A stretch of 64,000 bases of DNA from Chaetorhynchus papuensis (Eukaryota; Chordata; Aves; Passeriformes; Rhipiduridae): positions 62,001 through 126,000 of the forward strand of contig VWYX01000739.1 of NCBI GenBank assembly GCA_013396525.1. The letters are read 5' to 3'. Below the pieces are notes generated by a model, which was not told the DNA's origin, did not search any database, and saw only the letters and a program-made list of their open reading frames with translations. This document shows positions 1 to 13,708 of the stretch, one piece after another. Both the position numbers and the translations under genes were made by a program. How positions within the stretch are numbered: position 1 is the first letter of the stretch; each line of letters starts with the position of its first letter.

Positions 1-3000
1 ACCACTACATGTTAATAACATAAAAGTCCTTTCATTCTGTCAAGGCACGGTCTTCATATATGGATAGACAATTAAAACATATGCACAGCCCACAAACCTC
101 TGAATTATATATCTCTCTTCTCAGTTAAACATTTCCTTTTTTCTCACTGTGCACATTTCAGCTTAGTTTTATGTTAAGTTCATTATATGGCACTGGTCAA
201 CAAACTTTATTTGTTATACTGATAATTTTTGATACAACTATTTGTAGGAGAGTAGCTCTACACCAGTTTTAAATTATGCTTTTTTCATGCTTGCTTCTAA
301 AACTAGGAAAATTCTCCAAATTATTGTAATAATAATTTTCATAAATGGATTCTCTCCTTCTATAAAATCAATGCAGCAATAAAATCTCCTTGTAATTTGT
401 GTACACAATTATGTTAAATACTACTGAGGTGGACTTCATTAATGTGCACTATCCCAGGGCATATTGACCTAGAAGGTTATTACTTAAAAAAATGTATGCA
501 TGTCTTGAATTTACTTGATCGGTTCTTATTCACATGTTCTGGTTTTTTCACTTTTTTCTTTCCAAGTGACTACACTCTTATACTTTTCTGCCAGTGAAGC
601 TTTGAAGAGATAAGAAGAGGAAATAGAAATGGAAAAAGATTCCTTCAGCAAATAAGGTCACTATTACCTCTTCTTTGATAAATTGTAGTTCTCATCAAAT
701 ATAAACCACCTTGATGCATCGAAGTCCCTACCCACTGCCACTGTGTCCTGATTTTTGACATAAGTCTTCCTATACTGTCATCTGCATCGGAAACCTTCTG
801 TATTTGTTTAGAAATACGAAATTATGAGCTGGAAAGTATTCTGCAGGTTTTTATTGGTTCCTGGTCTGTCCATGCTAAGAAAAGGATTTGAAGTTATCTT
901 GAATGTGGTGCTGTGCTGTACAAGTTATGCTCACAATATTTCACCCCAGTTCCCTGTTCATGCCTCTGAAACTGCCCCACATCTTAATGACTTGGTTTTA
1001 TCTCTTAAAAAAAAAAAATCTATTTTCCTTCTAAAATGAAAGCCCTAAGATGTAGGCAAGAAATATATTAAGGTATCCAGACAAAGGATGAAAAACACTT
1101 ATGATAGTAGGTTGCACTGATTGTCTGCATTTTGGTACTAGATAATTACTAAATTTCTGACCTCGAAGTCAGACTCCCCCCTCTAAAGAAACCCCAAACC
1201 CAAAACCCCCCTCAAAATCCCTCCCAAAAGAACCCACAAGCAAACAAACTCAACCCAAACTGAACAACAATAACAACTACTAAAAAACCCAACAAACAAC
1301 ATGTTCTATTTATCAGTTACCAGAACATGCAGAATAGAACAGATGAAATTTCTGCTAAAACAAAGAATTTAAACTCCAATATTTCCCTTAAAAATTAACT
1401 TTTCCCCAGATACACGAGCAATCCTGGCATACTGGTGGCCTTTCGTACCACTTAATCTAAACTGCTCAGGCCTATTGTAGTTCTCTATTCCCAGCTAACA
1501 ATGACCTACTTTAAGCTACAGATTTCTGCTAAGTAAAAACCCATTAAAAGGAAAAAAGTTCCCTCCAGGCCATCTGTTGTTTATTTTTCCTATTAGCAGC
1601 AAACTGTTCTCTTGGAGAACAAGGGTCAGTCAGCTCCACAAGAAATGGGAACATTTTGCCCTTTCATTTGCTGCTTTGTAAATAGTAGCAGGTATTACTT
1701 TTCCCTCACAATGTTTAAATGGGTAGAAGTGGGTAATGTGATAATGCAGTCTTTGCAACTATTTGTATTTGAATTCACTATAATACATCAGCTGAATGTG
1801 GATTTATGAACTCCTACTCCATGACATTTCTTTTGGAAAAGGGTGCAATTTTCTGATTAAAATTTTTCTTTCATTGCATGTTTAATCTTCTGACAAGATA
1901 ATGGCGTGACACATCCTACCAGCATTTCTAATATTTGTATTTTTTCTTTAGCTTAACTGCATTTTTTTAGCTAAGAATATATTTTCTTGTATAAATTAAA
2001 AATACCACAATTAAGGTAAAAATGAGCAGTTCAGGTATTGTTTTTCCTTCTGAAAACTCACAGCTATTAGTCAGCTATGGAGAAAAGGGTGAGGAACCTT
2101 ACCTTATGCATTTTTTGTAGCATGAAGAAAAAGAAAAGAAATATAAATATGCTGCTTTTGTGATGATAATTATATACACTGCAGGTATGAGTGGATTTAT
2201 TTTTTAACTAATTGAAATACAAATACGTACATATCCAACTATTTTTACAAAATCATCTTTTGCAGCCTCTAAAGTTGAGGAAGGACAAAGCAGTAGGTGG
2301 TATTTGAAGATAAGGATAGTGCATCATATAGTTGCAGTGAGTAAAATGTTGAGCTTTTAATGAGACATATAAATAATTGATAACACAGTCAATAAGATCT
2401 TTTCCCCCTCATTTTAATTTTCTAAAATTGGAGCTCTGTGGTGAGCAGTAAATTTTCTTTTCATTTATTGTCATGATTAATAGTAAATTATCTTTATAAT
2501 GTTCCTCAATCTATTTAGAAGCTAAATATGATTCATAATTCTTGAGGCAAGGAAGAAATATAGACCAAAAATGCATTATATCTTGCGGTTGCCCTCTTCA
2601 CAATCGTGTTGATCCACATTAAATTAACTTTATTAAAAGCAAGTCCAAATTTCTTTAATTCACACTATGTAATCCAAGTTGAACAATGCATAAGATGAAA
2701 AAGATTCTTCAGAAATAAAACAGGAGACTCTGACAGCAATCAATTGTGACTGTATTCATTTCTATAAGCATTTTGTGATGAGCGTATATATATAAAAACT
2801 TGGGGAGGTTTGGGGATTTTGGTGGTTAATTGATTCTACCAGTCAGTCTGTGCTAGTACTGATTATAGAGAAGATTGTCTCCTCTAAGGAACAGACTTTT
2901 TTTTGAAGGAATTATGGAACCACTCTTAGTCAAGCTTTAGTGTTTTAGTATCTTTTTTAGTGCCAATACTGAATGATATGCTGTGTAAGTGAAGTATTCA

Positions 3001-3442
3001 AACAATCATCGTCATACACTGAATTACTGTCCCAGTAAGTATTTGCTTGTTCTGGTTATTTTTATCACATTTTGCTTTTGCAGGATAAGCTGGAACCATT
3101 AATGTGACGGTTTCAGATGATTATGCTACACCGATGCCAGCACAATTTATTTAAGTTACTTTTTTGCATCTGTTCCATAACACATGCTTCAAAATATTCA
3201 TCACACTGAAATACGGAAAGCAGAAAGGTCATTGCTTCTGTTTTGATTTCCTCAGCTTCACCTCTGAAATGTAAAGTCAAACCACATCGATTCTAGAGGA
3301 TCATAAACCTATTTCATAAATTTTGATACAGGGCTATAACCAGTGCTACAGTGAGCAGATTTGAAATAAAGGAGCCCTGTTTTAGGAAAGACACACGTAT
3401 AGGTCAGAGAAAAAACATTCTCTTTGAATATATGCTACACCT
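1..3442. other. AT-rich noncoding single-copy DNA
   Basis: No gene is supported here. The open frames (for example 824-1039 and 1612-1809) are short, start at weak or non-ATG codons and have no recognisable domain. The stretch is AT-rich with ordinary sequence complexity. The exception is a C/A-rich tract at about 1174-1300, where the plus strand runs through repeated C-blocks separated by A-rich spacers; the G-quadruplex motif within it is listed separately. No transposon family is recognised. Confidence 0.7.
1192..1225 (-). other. Predicted G-quadruplex motif
   Basis: Read on the minus strand, this segment holds five G-tracts of lengths 3, 3, 6, 3 and 4, separated by loops of 1, 7, 4 and 3 bases. 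That satisfies the usual G3+N1-7 rule for an intramolecular G-quadruplex. On the plus strand the C-tracts lie at 1192-1195, 1199-1201, 1206-1211, 1219-1221 and 1223-1225. A further C6 tract lies just outside at 1176-1181. The motif sits in a wider CA-rich low-complexity tract, so its function is unknown. Confidence 0.6.
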
Positions 3443-3700
3443 ATTTTTTTTAAATATAACTTTATTGAATATAAACATGGTGAAAAGGTAGCCTGATAGT
3501 GTACAAAAATACCAGTCACCTCCCTATATGTTTTCCTTCCCCTTCCTCAGGTCTGACAAGCATCCTAGCCTGACACTGATGCACCACTTATGAGGCAAGG
3601 AGGAAAGGTTCTCTCCTGGCAGGAACTCCTGCTCAGAGCCCACACTTAACGGAATCCTTCCCCTGCTGGAATCAGAAGATGTGTTTGCAATGTTTTCACT
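3443..3700 (-). pseudogene. mRNA-like 3' end (possible retrocopy tail or terminal exon)
   Basis: On the minus strand this reads as a 3' untranslated end. A mixed-composition body (about 3700 to 3480) leads to AATAAA at 3467-3462 (minus orientation), followed 11-12 bases later by a run of eight A (plus-strand T run at 3443-3450). This spacing is what cleavage and polyadenylation use, and a genomic A-run straight after it is typical of a retrocopied mRNA tail. I do not recognise the parent gene, see no coding frame upstream and found no target-site duplication. It could instead be the 3' end of a real minus-strand transcript, or chance, since A8 is short. Confidence 0.3.
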
Positions 3701-6700
3701 GGAGCCAGGCTTAAAACAGCGCTATGGGTTAATGTCTACAATCTATTTATAAAATAGCATGGTAATTTTTTTGTTAATAATAATGTGCTTTCTTTATTCA
3801 TGCTATGATACTGTTTGCTTGGAACCACTGCTTTTTAAGCATGGCTTTTCACTGAGCTCCCCTAATGGCACTCATGCCACCTTTTTTTCTTTTTCACGTG
3901 AGTTAATATGTAATTTAATGAGAATCATTGAAGTAAGGAAAAAATGTCATATTAGAAGGGAAGACAGTCAGTGTAAGTAAGCAGAAGAAAAATGTTTATG
4001 ATTTTTCTTTGTCATAGTATTTTAAACAACAAGAAATAATAATGGACTTTCTGTTTACCAAAATTATATGTAAATGGACCAGTTCCCTCTAGGATGTTTT
4101 AAAGACAAACTGAAGAACAGCAACAGTTGATCCATGACAACACTTCAAATTATTCTCCATAAAAAGAATTAGGACTTCTAAAACTCTGTTATAATGATGA
4201 GTAGTCTTTTTTTTTTTTTTAATAAGAGAAAGCAGAAAAAGAAGATAATAAAATAATCTTAAAATTTAGGATTATATCTCTCACAGCCATACAACAAAGC
4301 CTACCATTTTTCAGTGGAAAATACCTCTAAGACCAAAGATAGAAACTGGAATATTCAAGCAGACACTAGAAAACTGAAGACTGATTTATTTACATTGCTG
4401 ATTGTTTGACCCTTCCCCTCTGTTCCCTTCCTGTCTATCCTAGAGGTATGTCTAGCACACACTTTTTTTCATAACTTGAAGATCCACAAAAAATTTTGAC
4501 TTTTGACTAAAACAGGAGGTATTCTGTAATATCTCAGTAGGCCTTTTGGGAAGACAGAATAGTTTTCAATTTTTTTGAAAGAGATGGTATAAAAATATAG
4601 ATTTTTTATAACCTATGGTGTTAAAGACAAGAGAGTTGCATGACTAGAAGATCTTATTCACAGGATGAAAATGATAATGTTAATGTTGTATTATTTTGGC
4701 AATTCATGACTTCAGTTGAAACTTTTGTTTTTTTAATTTAGCTAAATGAAATACAAAATAAAACAGTTTATGATTTTAGAATTAAATAAAATTTTAAATC
4801 AGAGCTATAAGTGTTAGACACAAAAGTACAATGAGAGAAAAATAAAGAGAGCAGGGTTTAGAAAATCCTGCTATTACTGTCCTTCCAATATCACTAAACA
4901 GAGATTCAAAACCAACAAATGGCTGTAGCTGCAGTGCCTCTATGATTGTATTAGTATTCTATACTCAGATCCAGCATAAAGGTCAAACACAATTCTATCA
5001 GTTGTATTCACGTCTTTCATAGCAGGTAGTACATGAATGAATGTGTGTGACCTATTTTATTCTTTTTACTTGAAGCCCTGAAAAAAGACAATCTCAGACG
5101 GAATGCTGTGTAACATACAGCACTGTTCGCATGGGGCAGGTGAGAAATTTTATTTTGAACTTTCCATCCTTGGACTTCATCGCATTCATTAATGGTATCA
5201 GATAAACATTCCAGATACAAATCAAAAATTGTATTTACTGTTACAATACTTCTAAAAGCGACTTCAGACATCCTTTTCCCATAAGTACTCTCAGAACAGC
5301 TAGCTACTTCTTCAAATTTATGTAATTCCCCCTTGGAGAGCAGAAGCAATGTTCCAGTCTTTGCACAGGATGGTGTTGTCTGTACAGACCTTCAAAGGCA
5401 TGCAGATTCCTTTGGAGTGAAATGCACAATTTCTGACACTGCTAGCTCCTACTGTCAAAGCTAGCTTTAAGCAGAGCCATACATGTAGATGACCATATCA
5501 CAAGTTTTCAGTTTAAATGGTATTTGCTTTTTTCCAGGGAAATGATATATAATACCTAGATTGGTTCACCGGGTGTTTCTCACTTCCTGAGTATCTAGTA
5601 TTTTGCTTTAGGGAATGTTTTCTGCCCTACTCATTCTTTGGCTTCTTCAGTGCTCTACCCAATTTTAAGCACTTTAAATTATAATTTTAAATATTTTTCT
5701 AACTTAAAACACTCTGGAAATTGAGTCAATGACATTCAGTCTCCTTTCTTATCCTTCCTTTTCATAATATAGTCCAGCTCTCATAAAAAATGTCACAACA
5801 CTCCTGAAAACAAATATTAGAGTGATTCCCATGAAATGAGGAAGCTTTGTACTGACTTCAACTTCTGAAAGACAGTAAGATGGGATGAGAAGGGCTTTTA
5901 CTGTAAGGACCATCACTAAAAGAAGAGGGAAGCTGGTGATGCTGGGTAGACACTAGGGCTATTGAGCAGCAGGGTTTTCTCTTTTTGAATGTCAGGTCTC
6001 TCCTAGGAAATCTTTTGTATCAGCTGAAGTGGCAAGAATTCAGTCATAAAGAACAACATGATATCAGAATTCAATCCATCACCTCAGAGAAAGCCTCAGT
6101 GGGGTTGTATTACCTTTAGTTCTATACCGTTTTCTTTTTTTTTTAAATTTAGAGATGATATTATTACAGATTTTCATAATGTGAAGTGAGATTTCTCAGT
6201 TCTGATAATATTAATGTCTGTTTACAAGGGAGGATAAACTTTTGTCAGAACAGACCCCCAGTGGGACAGAGGAATAAAAACCTTATATTAAAAAAAAAGG
6301 AAAAATTCATTTCCAAGCTCTGGCCAGGAGGTCACAGGATCATTGAAAAAAGTGTGAAAGTTATCCAGCCACCAAGGACTTCTCTCATGTTCTGTTGCAC
6401 TGATGGCTCCACCTTGGTTCTCAACGGCTGCTGTCCTGGTACGGGAAGAACAAATCTGCCCCGCAGGACTGCTTGTGCCAAGTGCCCCAAATCCAGCCAA
6501 CAGATATCCTGAGGGGTTTGTCTTGACCCAGTAACAGCTGACCCCATAGACTGAGAACCCATTAGCAATTGGAGAATATTAATTGGAAAACATGAAGCAC
6601 ACCTTGTTTATTGCACTGCTAGGAACGTGGGCCATGAAACAGTTCCACCATGTGAATACATTGCGGTAAATGAGAATAAACAGGATCCATTTCAAAATAT

Positions 6701-7257
6701 ACTCCTTATAAAAAGTAAAATCCTAATGCATATACATCCTGTGTGTCTCTTTATCTGTAAGTAACTAGATTTTTTTGCCTTATTTCAGAATTAAAAACCA
6801 AAAAGCTAGATCACCTAATAACTGCAAGTATGTATTTCTTCCAGTCAGTTATTTGCTACTGGAGACTTGAAAAATAGTTCTGGAAATAGAAAATGGTTCT
6901 CACAAGAAGAAAATCTCTCTTTTACAAAATGTTGTGCTATGCAATCATAGGTGATGGTTGTAAAATAGGTCATTTAACTAATTCTAAATAAAACATACAT
7001 CCTGGAATGTCACCTTTTTCACTACATAAAAATTGTAAAAAAGCCCTGAAACATATTGATTTACTGACTGAATGCTTTATTTCACTAGTTGTCTAAAGCA
7101 AGTGATTACAAAAATCTTGCTTGCATAGTATAAAACACAAATTATCATAATGATCAATGTCACCCAACTTAAGCCACAGGTCTATGATCCTTTTAATATT
7201 GTTTTGTAAAATCTGTTCTTTGGATCTTATAATAATCTATTCCTATCTAACAAATAC
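3701..7257. other. Noncoding stretch, no recognised element
   Basis: AT-rich single-copy DNA with short A and T runs (for example T14 near 4208). Open frames such as the 110-codon minus frame at 5017-5349 and the overlapping frames on both strands at 6186-6568 have no domain-like pattern. The 6240-6560 block is richer in G and C than its surroundings and is open on both strands, but I cannot match it to a repeat family or an exon. Confidence 0.6.
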
Positions 7258-7659
7258 TTAGAGAAATTTGAACTTTATATTTGAAATAATAGATATGCCC
7301 TGAAGGTTCATTTTCAGTGATGCAGTTTCTAAATTTAGTTCAGGTGCCATTGTTGCCTCAGTGATGGCATCGATTCCCTTGCAGAGGGAGTCACGTTGTT
7401 CCTGGAGATACCACTCACATTAAAGTGATGCATCTAGCTGCTATACCCTGAGGGTGGATATTTTAATCTCCAAGGCATTTGTTGATTTGTCCAGGAGTAA
7501 AGAATCTTCGGTTTGTGAATTCAGCCCTAGAGAACTGATTGCCGCCTCTGTGCTGATACTATTGATTCCCCTGAACAGTTTACTGATGCAGTTCATCTGA
7601 TGACCAGTGATTGCTCCTGTGAACACGAGCAAAAATTCTATTCCAAGCAATAGCACCTT
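7258..7659 (-). pseudogene. Unidentified decayed reading frame
   Basis: One minus-strand frame runs 134 codons from just after a stop at 7662-7660 down to a stop at 7260-7258. It is interrupted by only two stops, TAG at 7443-7441 and TAA at 7422-7420. DNA this AT-rich would usually give several more. The first part (about 71 codons) contains residues such as GINSISTEAAISSLG, and the last part contains CKGIDAITEATMAPELN in the same frame. The amino-acid mix is varied and non-repetitive, which hints at former coding sequence. I do not recognise a family. A relic of a mobile-element gene is possible but unproven, and chance remains a fair explanation. Confidence 0.2.
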
Positions 7660-10600
7660 TCACCCATGATGAGTTTTAATGCTTACATGAATGTAGGGCA
7701 ACCCAAAAATGTTTTTCCAAACATATGCACCAGCCCAGGTACATATGGTGCTGCCACCGTTTGGCACAAATTTGTGCTAGCAAAGCAACATAAGTCATCT
7801 AATGCTGAGACGATCAGCCTCTGACTGTGATTAGCTTCAGCTTCACTTTGTGCTATAGTGCAGTGATTATCCCACAAAACCCTGTGTTCAGTAAAGATAA
7901 GTAATTGTTGGATAACTTAAGTTACAAACAGAGCAGTGTTTAGTCTTAGTGAAAGTCTTAGTGAATGAAACAAAGCGGAAGAGCATCCCTACACGCAAAT
8001 ATATGTCCCACTGGCAGAGTTCTCCTGGTGAGGATGGCTCCCCCAGCACCTGCTGGAAGTAGAGGGGCTCTCAGCTTCAGCCTCTACCTTTTTGGGCATA
8101 TGAGAGAACCGGCAGAGAAGAGGGCAGATGCTTTTTGCTAAAAGCAATTGTGCTTCAAGTGTAAAGAACTATAAGGTTTGATACTGCAATCATTTTTGTA
8201 TTAACAGACCATACTAAATGATTGGACAGATATGGACTATGCAGTTAAATAAAGGTCTCAGTTTTACATCTATAATGACATTGCAGCCTGCAGGATAAGT
8301 ATTTTAGCTTATCAAGTTCAACATTTAACTGATGAAATAAATTAAACTTGTAAATCATTTCTACTTAAATGATTGTAAGAAATATTTAATATTCCTTTTA
8401 TCAATATTAATAATTAACTAGCTTAAAAATAGAACTCGAGATCTGATTTATCTGTGATAATTTGTTAAATGGAAAATGGTTCATAAAAAGAAAAACATCT
8501 TCAAAAAACCCTAACAACTGAGTTCCTAATAATGAAGTCTGAAATATCCAGGGTAATTTCAAAATCCTGTTTTGAAATTGCTAGGAAGACATAGAAACTT
8601 AAAATTTTTTTAGCTAAAATTATTAAAATAATATTAATATAACTCTTAAAATATTTCTTGTATGGTCAAATACATTTATACCTATTTATATGAATGTTTA
8701 TGCATGTACATGTATAAGAAAGTATACACATAAGACTCTAAAATTCACCTTCGTAAATACTAAAGGGATTGTTTGCTGGAACTAGAAGGAAGCCAACTAA
8801 ACCAACATGTGAAAAAAAACCCCCATGACATTATATTTACATATAAAAAATATAATTTATTTCTATGCAACTGAAGGTCAGACAGAACAATTAAAATTAC
8901 TCCTTAATGGTAAGATAATTAGTGGGATCAGAACGCCAACCGTTCAGACCACAGCCTTGTGACTAACTGAAAACATCTGATCTAATTTCTTTCAACTCAG
9001 AAATAGGTGGAAATTTTAAATCTATTTTGGGATTATTTACATGTGCTATAAAATTGTAGATTAATTGCCCAAGGCATTTCTGGTACGATAAGATTTAAGT
9101 ATTGTATACCTCTAATTAATTAATGAACTGGAAATTAAAAAAAGGAGAATTCATTCCAAGTCTTTCCATAAGCACCCAAGTTGTTTTGGGACAAGAAAAA
9201 ATCACAGCTCTTCTGTACCTTTTGCGAGCAATGGGAACAAGACTTTCAGATCTTCTTGTGCTGTCTAGATGTCAAAAGCCAAAGCTTTCAGCAAATTTCA
9301 ATTTCCAAAGGTTAATTTAATTCATTAGAAGGAATCTACAGGAGTAAGCATGCCAGTTTACGTGTTCTACTCCTCTTTCCTGGCGTAGCAACACATGAAG
9401 AAAAGGCAAAGGAAGAGGGGAAATGTGATTGAACAGCACACAGACATTGCAATCCTATCTTCTAGGGAATACAAAGAAATTGTGCATATTTAAACTGACC
9501 TTTAGAGTCTTTGAAATTCAGCGACCTCTTAAGAACCACAAGGTTGGAACTGACATCGTTTTGCTCCTTTGAATCTTGCCCATTAATGTTTACATATGTA
9601 AAAGAGAAACTGTGATTAATTTCCAAGTATTTAAGGCCAATTGATGTCAGGTTTTTTAGTCCTCTGAACTGTGAAATCAGAGGGCATTGTCCTCCTTAAG
9701 GCTGTAGGTGTACAAAACCATCTCAATCTTCAGGATGTTAAACTCTGTGGCTGCAGAAGGAAAAGAACAAAATCTAAGTCCTGCCGGTGATCTTAGCTCA
9801 TAGGAGTCTTAGGAAATTAATTTTTGAAGCAATCTCAAGTGGTCTCATTTTGTCAATTTTCATCATAAGGTGAAAAAAATTACATAGACTTCCTACTAGT
9901 GTAATGAAGGAAAATATCTTCTGAACATTTCATGAAATACGTTGATATTGCTATAAGAAAAGCATCTAAGAAAGATTTAAGTGATTTTATATTTTTTATC
10001 AAAGCTTTTTCTGCTCAATATAGTATTCTCTGTCTATATACAAAAAAGTTGAGGAAATAGCGGAGAATAGAAAATAAGAAAGAAAACATCCAACCACCTT
10101 TGTTTCATAGGTAAAAACAACAACAAAAAAATTCTTGCAAACTTTAGGAAATATAGTGTCCAAACACACCACGTTCGAGAGAAGCTAGTGCAGTACCTTC
10201 TCCATTCTGAGAGCAGTGTAAGCAATTCCCCCTTTTACCTGTCTGCCCAAAATAAAATTGTGGATGGGCTTTCTCTGGGTGGGACCTAGAATTTACAGAA
10301 CGTATAATTCTATCTCATTCAGTTATAGCAGTAATATTGGTCATCTTTTTTTCCTGAATCTGGGATACCGCATATTTGCAAAGTATCCTGTGAAGTATGC
10401 CACTATGTGTCATCATGGTAAGAAGGTGTGTATACCACGTTAGTACAAGTGTTTAAACTGCTTTTGCCGACAGATTATTACTACACTGCATTAGACTGAG
10501 TATAGCAATGAAACACTGTATTTTACATTTTCTTTGTAAATTTGGAAATAATTACCTTATTGGGTAGATTTATATATCCATGAAGTAAGTTAGAGTGGTT

Positions 10601-10791
10601 TTCAAACTTTTCACACTTTTCCAACTCCAATTTGATAAGCCAAATTACTTGAAATGTATAAGTGCTTATTTTTTCTTCCTTTAATTCTTTGTGTGATACC
10701 TCTGAGGTCTTTCCAGCGTAGAGATACCTTTTGTGAAATGTGATCCTCAAACCTGGAGTATTTTCATAGCAGTGTTCACAGCACTACCAGT

Positions 10792-10835
10792 AGAAGCAGG
10801 ATAGCTTCTACCAAGAAGCAGGATAGCTTTCCTAT
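10792..10835. repeat. 22-bp tandem duplication (two copies)
   Basis: A unit beginning AGAAGCAGGATAGCTT occurs at 10792 and again at 10814, a period of 22 bases, with slight divergence at the end of the second copy. It looks like a local slippage duplication. Confidence 0.8.
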
Positions 10836-13666
10836 TTCAACTGGATGTTCTCCTTTTTATTTAACCAAGAAGTGCATCAAGCAGACCTTTTTACTGGAAC
10901 ACTGCATACATAGGACATGTAGAGATGGTTATTCAGGATGACCTCCTAATTCTCTCTGAATCACTGCTCCACCGTCTGGTACATGCTCCAGATATATGTC
11001 CCTGTGTATGGCTTTAGTAATTTTGGATTAATAATTATTATGATCTGCTGAATATTTTGAGTATTTTTAAATTCTAAAAAAGAAATATTGAATGCATTCT
11101 GCAGTTTATTCTACTGGACAGTGCCTTATTAAATGTACCCAGTATGCTAAACATTTAAACTTTATAAATTGTAGACATTTTTTTTTTTTAATATGATCTG
11201 CATCAGATGTCAACAAGTCAGAGTTGTGGTATTAAAAAATTAATTGCTTTTTAAGAAATTTGACAGTGAATATTGGAGATAATTCCATTGATGTTAATAC
11301 AGTTAAATAGGCTAAACAAAATCAAACTAAAAGAATATTATATTACAGCTCTCTTGTATGATCTTTCACTTACATTTTCAATACTCGGATTTATGGGTTT
11401 CCCTTAATGTTCCCAAGACTTATAAGTGCCCATCAATGGAAATTGGACATTGGATCTGTTATAGATAAGCATTTTCCTTCATATAATCACTGGGCAGCAG
11501 AGTAGCCCTGGATGTCTTGAAAGGACCATCAATCACTTACTTTAAACATGCTGACTATTTTCAGTAAATTGAAGGAAAAGCAGAAGTTAATGTTCTCCTC
11601 ATCTTTCTTCTCTTGACACTTCACTTCTTTGGAGGAAATGTGTAAATAAAGAATGTTAACAGTGTTTCTGCTGCTGTCCTTGAGTAATCTTTATCCTCAT
11701 ACACTTCTTCATCACCTTGGATTATAAAATAAGTCACATGGAGACTCTGGCATTTCTAATGCATGGACAAATAGGTAAATGTTAAGATTGCAAGAATTTT
11801 AGCTGTGCTAAGCTATGTTCTAGGTACTTCTGGATTTCAGGGCCATGCTTATAATAAGCTTAGTAGTGAATATCTCTGAAATTAAAAATAGAACAGAAAG
11901 AAACATGCTCCTGAAAATATTGAAAATTTACATTTCAGCTGATATTCAGGAAAAGTTAAATGGCAGTCTATCACCTCGGTAGCTTGGGTCGAATTTTCTT
12001 ACCAAGAGCCAGTGATATGTGATAAGGCAAATCTAAAGCAAATAGCAGTACTAACCCTGAAGAGTAGAAAAGTGCTCACATTAGTACTCCAAAAGCCGAA
12101 TTTCTAAGTAGGACAACAGGGAATATTGTCTTTTGAGTGCAGAGAGCAATTGCTGCTCTTAGTATGGAAGACAGTTTTGAATTACAAGTAGATAATTTTT
12201 CTCCTCTTATAAGCTCCTAATATTTGTTCCTTTCTCTTTTTATATATTATTCTTTATAATCAATATTCTCTGCTGAAAATATATTTCCTAAAACCTTGTC
12301 CTTAGGATTTTTCAGACCAGTAGATTCATACACTTCCACAAAACAAATGTGAAACAAATAATCAAAAATTCTGAGTTCTCATCAGGCTCTCTTCAAACCA
12401 ATGTATTTGACATTTATATATGTAGTGAATATATAATCATCTTGATGATTAAGGTTGTCTGTAGTGACTTCATGCCACACAGTAAAAAAACCACCCAAAT
12501 ACACTTTATATGGGCATGGATTTCAAACAATATAGAATGAGGAAATAAACACAGAAATATGAAAAATTCAAAACACTGGTTTCTTTAATTTACCTAGGCT
12601 GTAGTAAATTTGTGCACATGTTATGCAAATTATATGTAGGGATAGGAAGTAGTTACTCAACCTAATTTTATAAACAATTCAAAATATTTGCTTCAGGCTT
12701 TTCCAAAGCTCCCCAAAAGCTTCCTTCTCTCTGCTTCAACAGTTTCTTTGATACTTCCTAGCACATCAGACATTTCAGTGGAAAACTTTATCACATTCTA
12801 TTTTCCCATTTAGTTGTCTCTTGTCAGACAGCAAAGAAATATAGCAAGTGGTGCAATGAAGTGAAATATTTTTTCCACTTTTTCCTTTCCCTTTGTACAG
12901 AGGTATGAGCAAAGTACCATTAATACCTTTTTTTTCCCCAGTTATGTAACTTTGGTATATAGCACTGGGATAAATTCATTGTATAACACTGGCAAGTTTT
13001 TGCTAATCTACACAACTGAAATTACTTGTCACACTTCAGTACATTTCCTTTGATCATAACGATTTGCTGTTATAAAGTATCACAGAAACAGAAGTTAATA
13101 TGTTTCATTAGAAAAAAACCCTGTACTTTTTGTTATGACAAATAAACTATTTTGGACTATGCTCTATGATTTTATATGGATTTTATATCAGGGAGAAAAT
13201 TCAATGCATATTAAGCTTTTCTTTGCTTGTTTCTTCTGCCTTTCTTTTTCTCTTCTTACTTGCAGTACAATGGATTCATTAAAATACCAAACATATGTTC
13301 ACAGAGCTGTGACTGAAACTTTACTAAACCATTCAGTGAGTTTTAGCTAAGTAACTCTTCCAGCACCTTGTGGAACCTCTCTAAACCTTGTGAAAGATCT
13401 TGCTAAAAGCTTTTACATATTACTAGCGTGATGAAGTTGCAGGCATAGTTGTATGGTTGGACTTAGGTATATGTTTTCAGACTTTGCTCAAAGGTGCATT
13501 TTAATTGTTATGTCTTTATTTCTGCAGCCTTATCTGTTTTTGTATTTTAAGTAGTCTTTCTTTTGGACACATCTTTTAAATTAAATCATGTGTCTTCAAT
13601 CATACTAGCTGGTTAATTATCTACATCTTATTATTTAAGTATTTTGACAGCTAAAAGTAATTGTGT

Positions 13667-13708
13667 GCATTTCATAAATTTATCACTGCATTTCATAAAT
13701 TTATCACT
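13667..13708. repeat. 21-bp perfect tandem duplication (two copies)
   Basis: The 21-base unit at 13667-13687, beginning GCATTTCATAAATTTATCAC, is repeated exactly at 13688-13708. A partial, diverged GTGCATTTCA follows about 20 bases later. The identity of the two copies suggests a recent duplication. Confidence 0.9.

Noticed and set aside
13230..13350. Acceptor-like pyrimidine tract ending CTTGCAG with a short open frame after it
   Set aside because: There is no matching donor or protein-like sequence, so it is treated as a cryptic acceptor.
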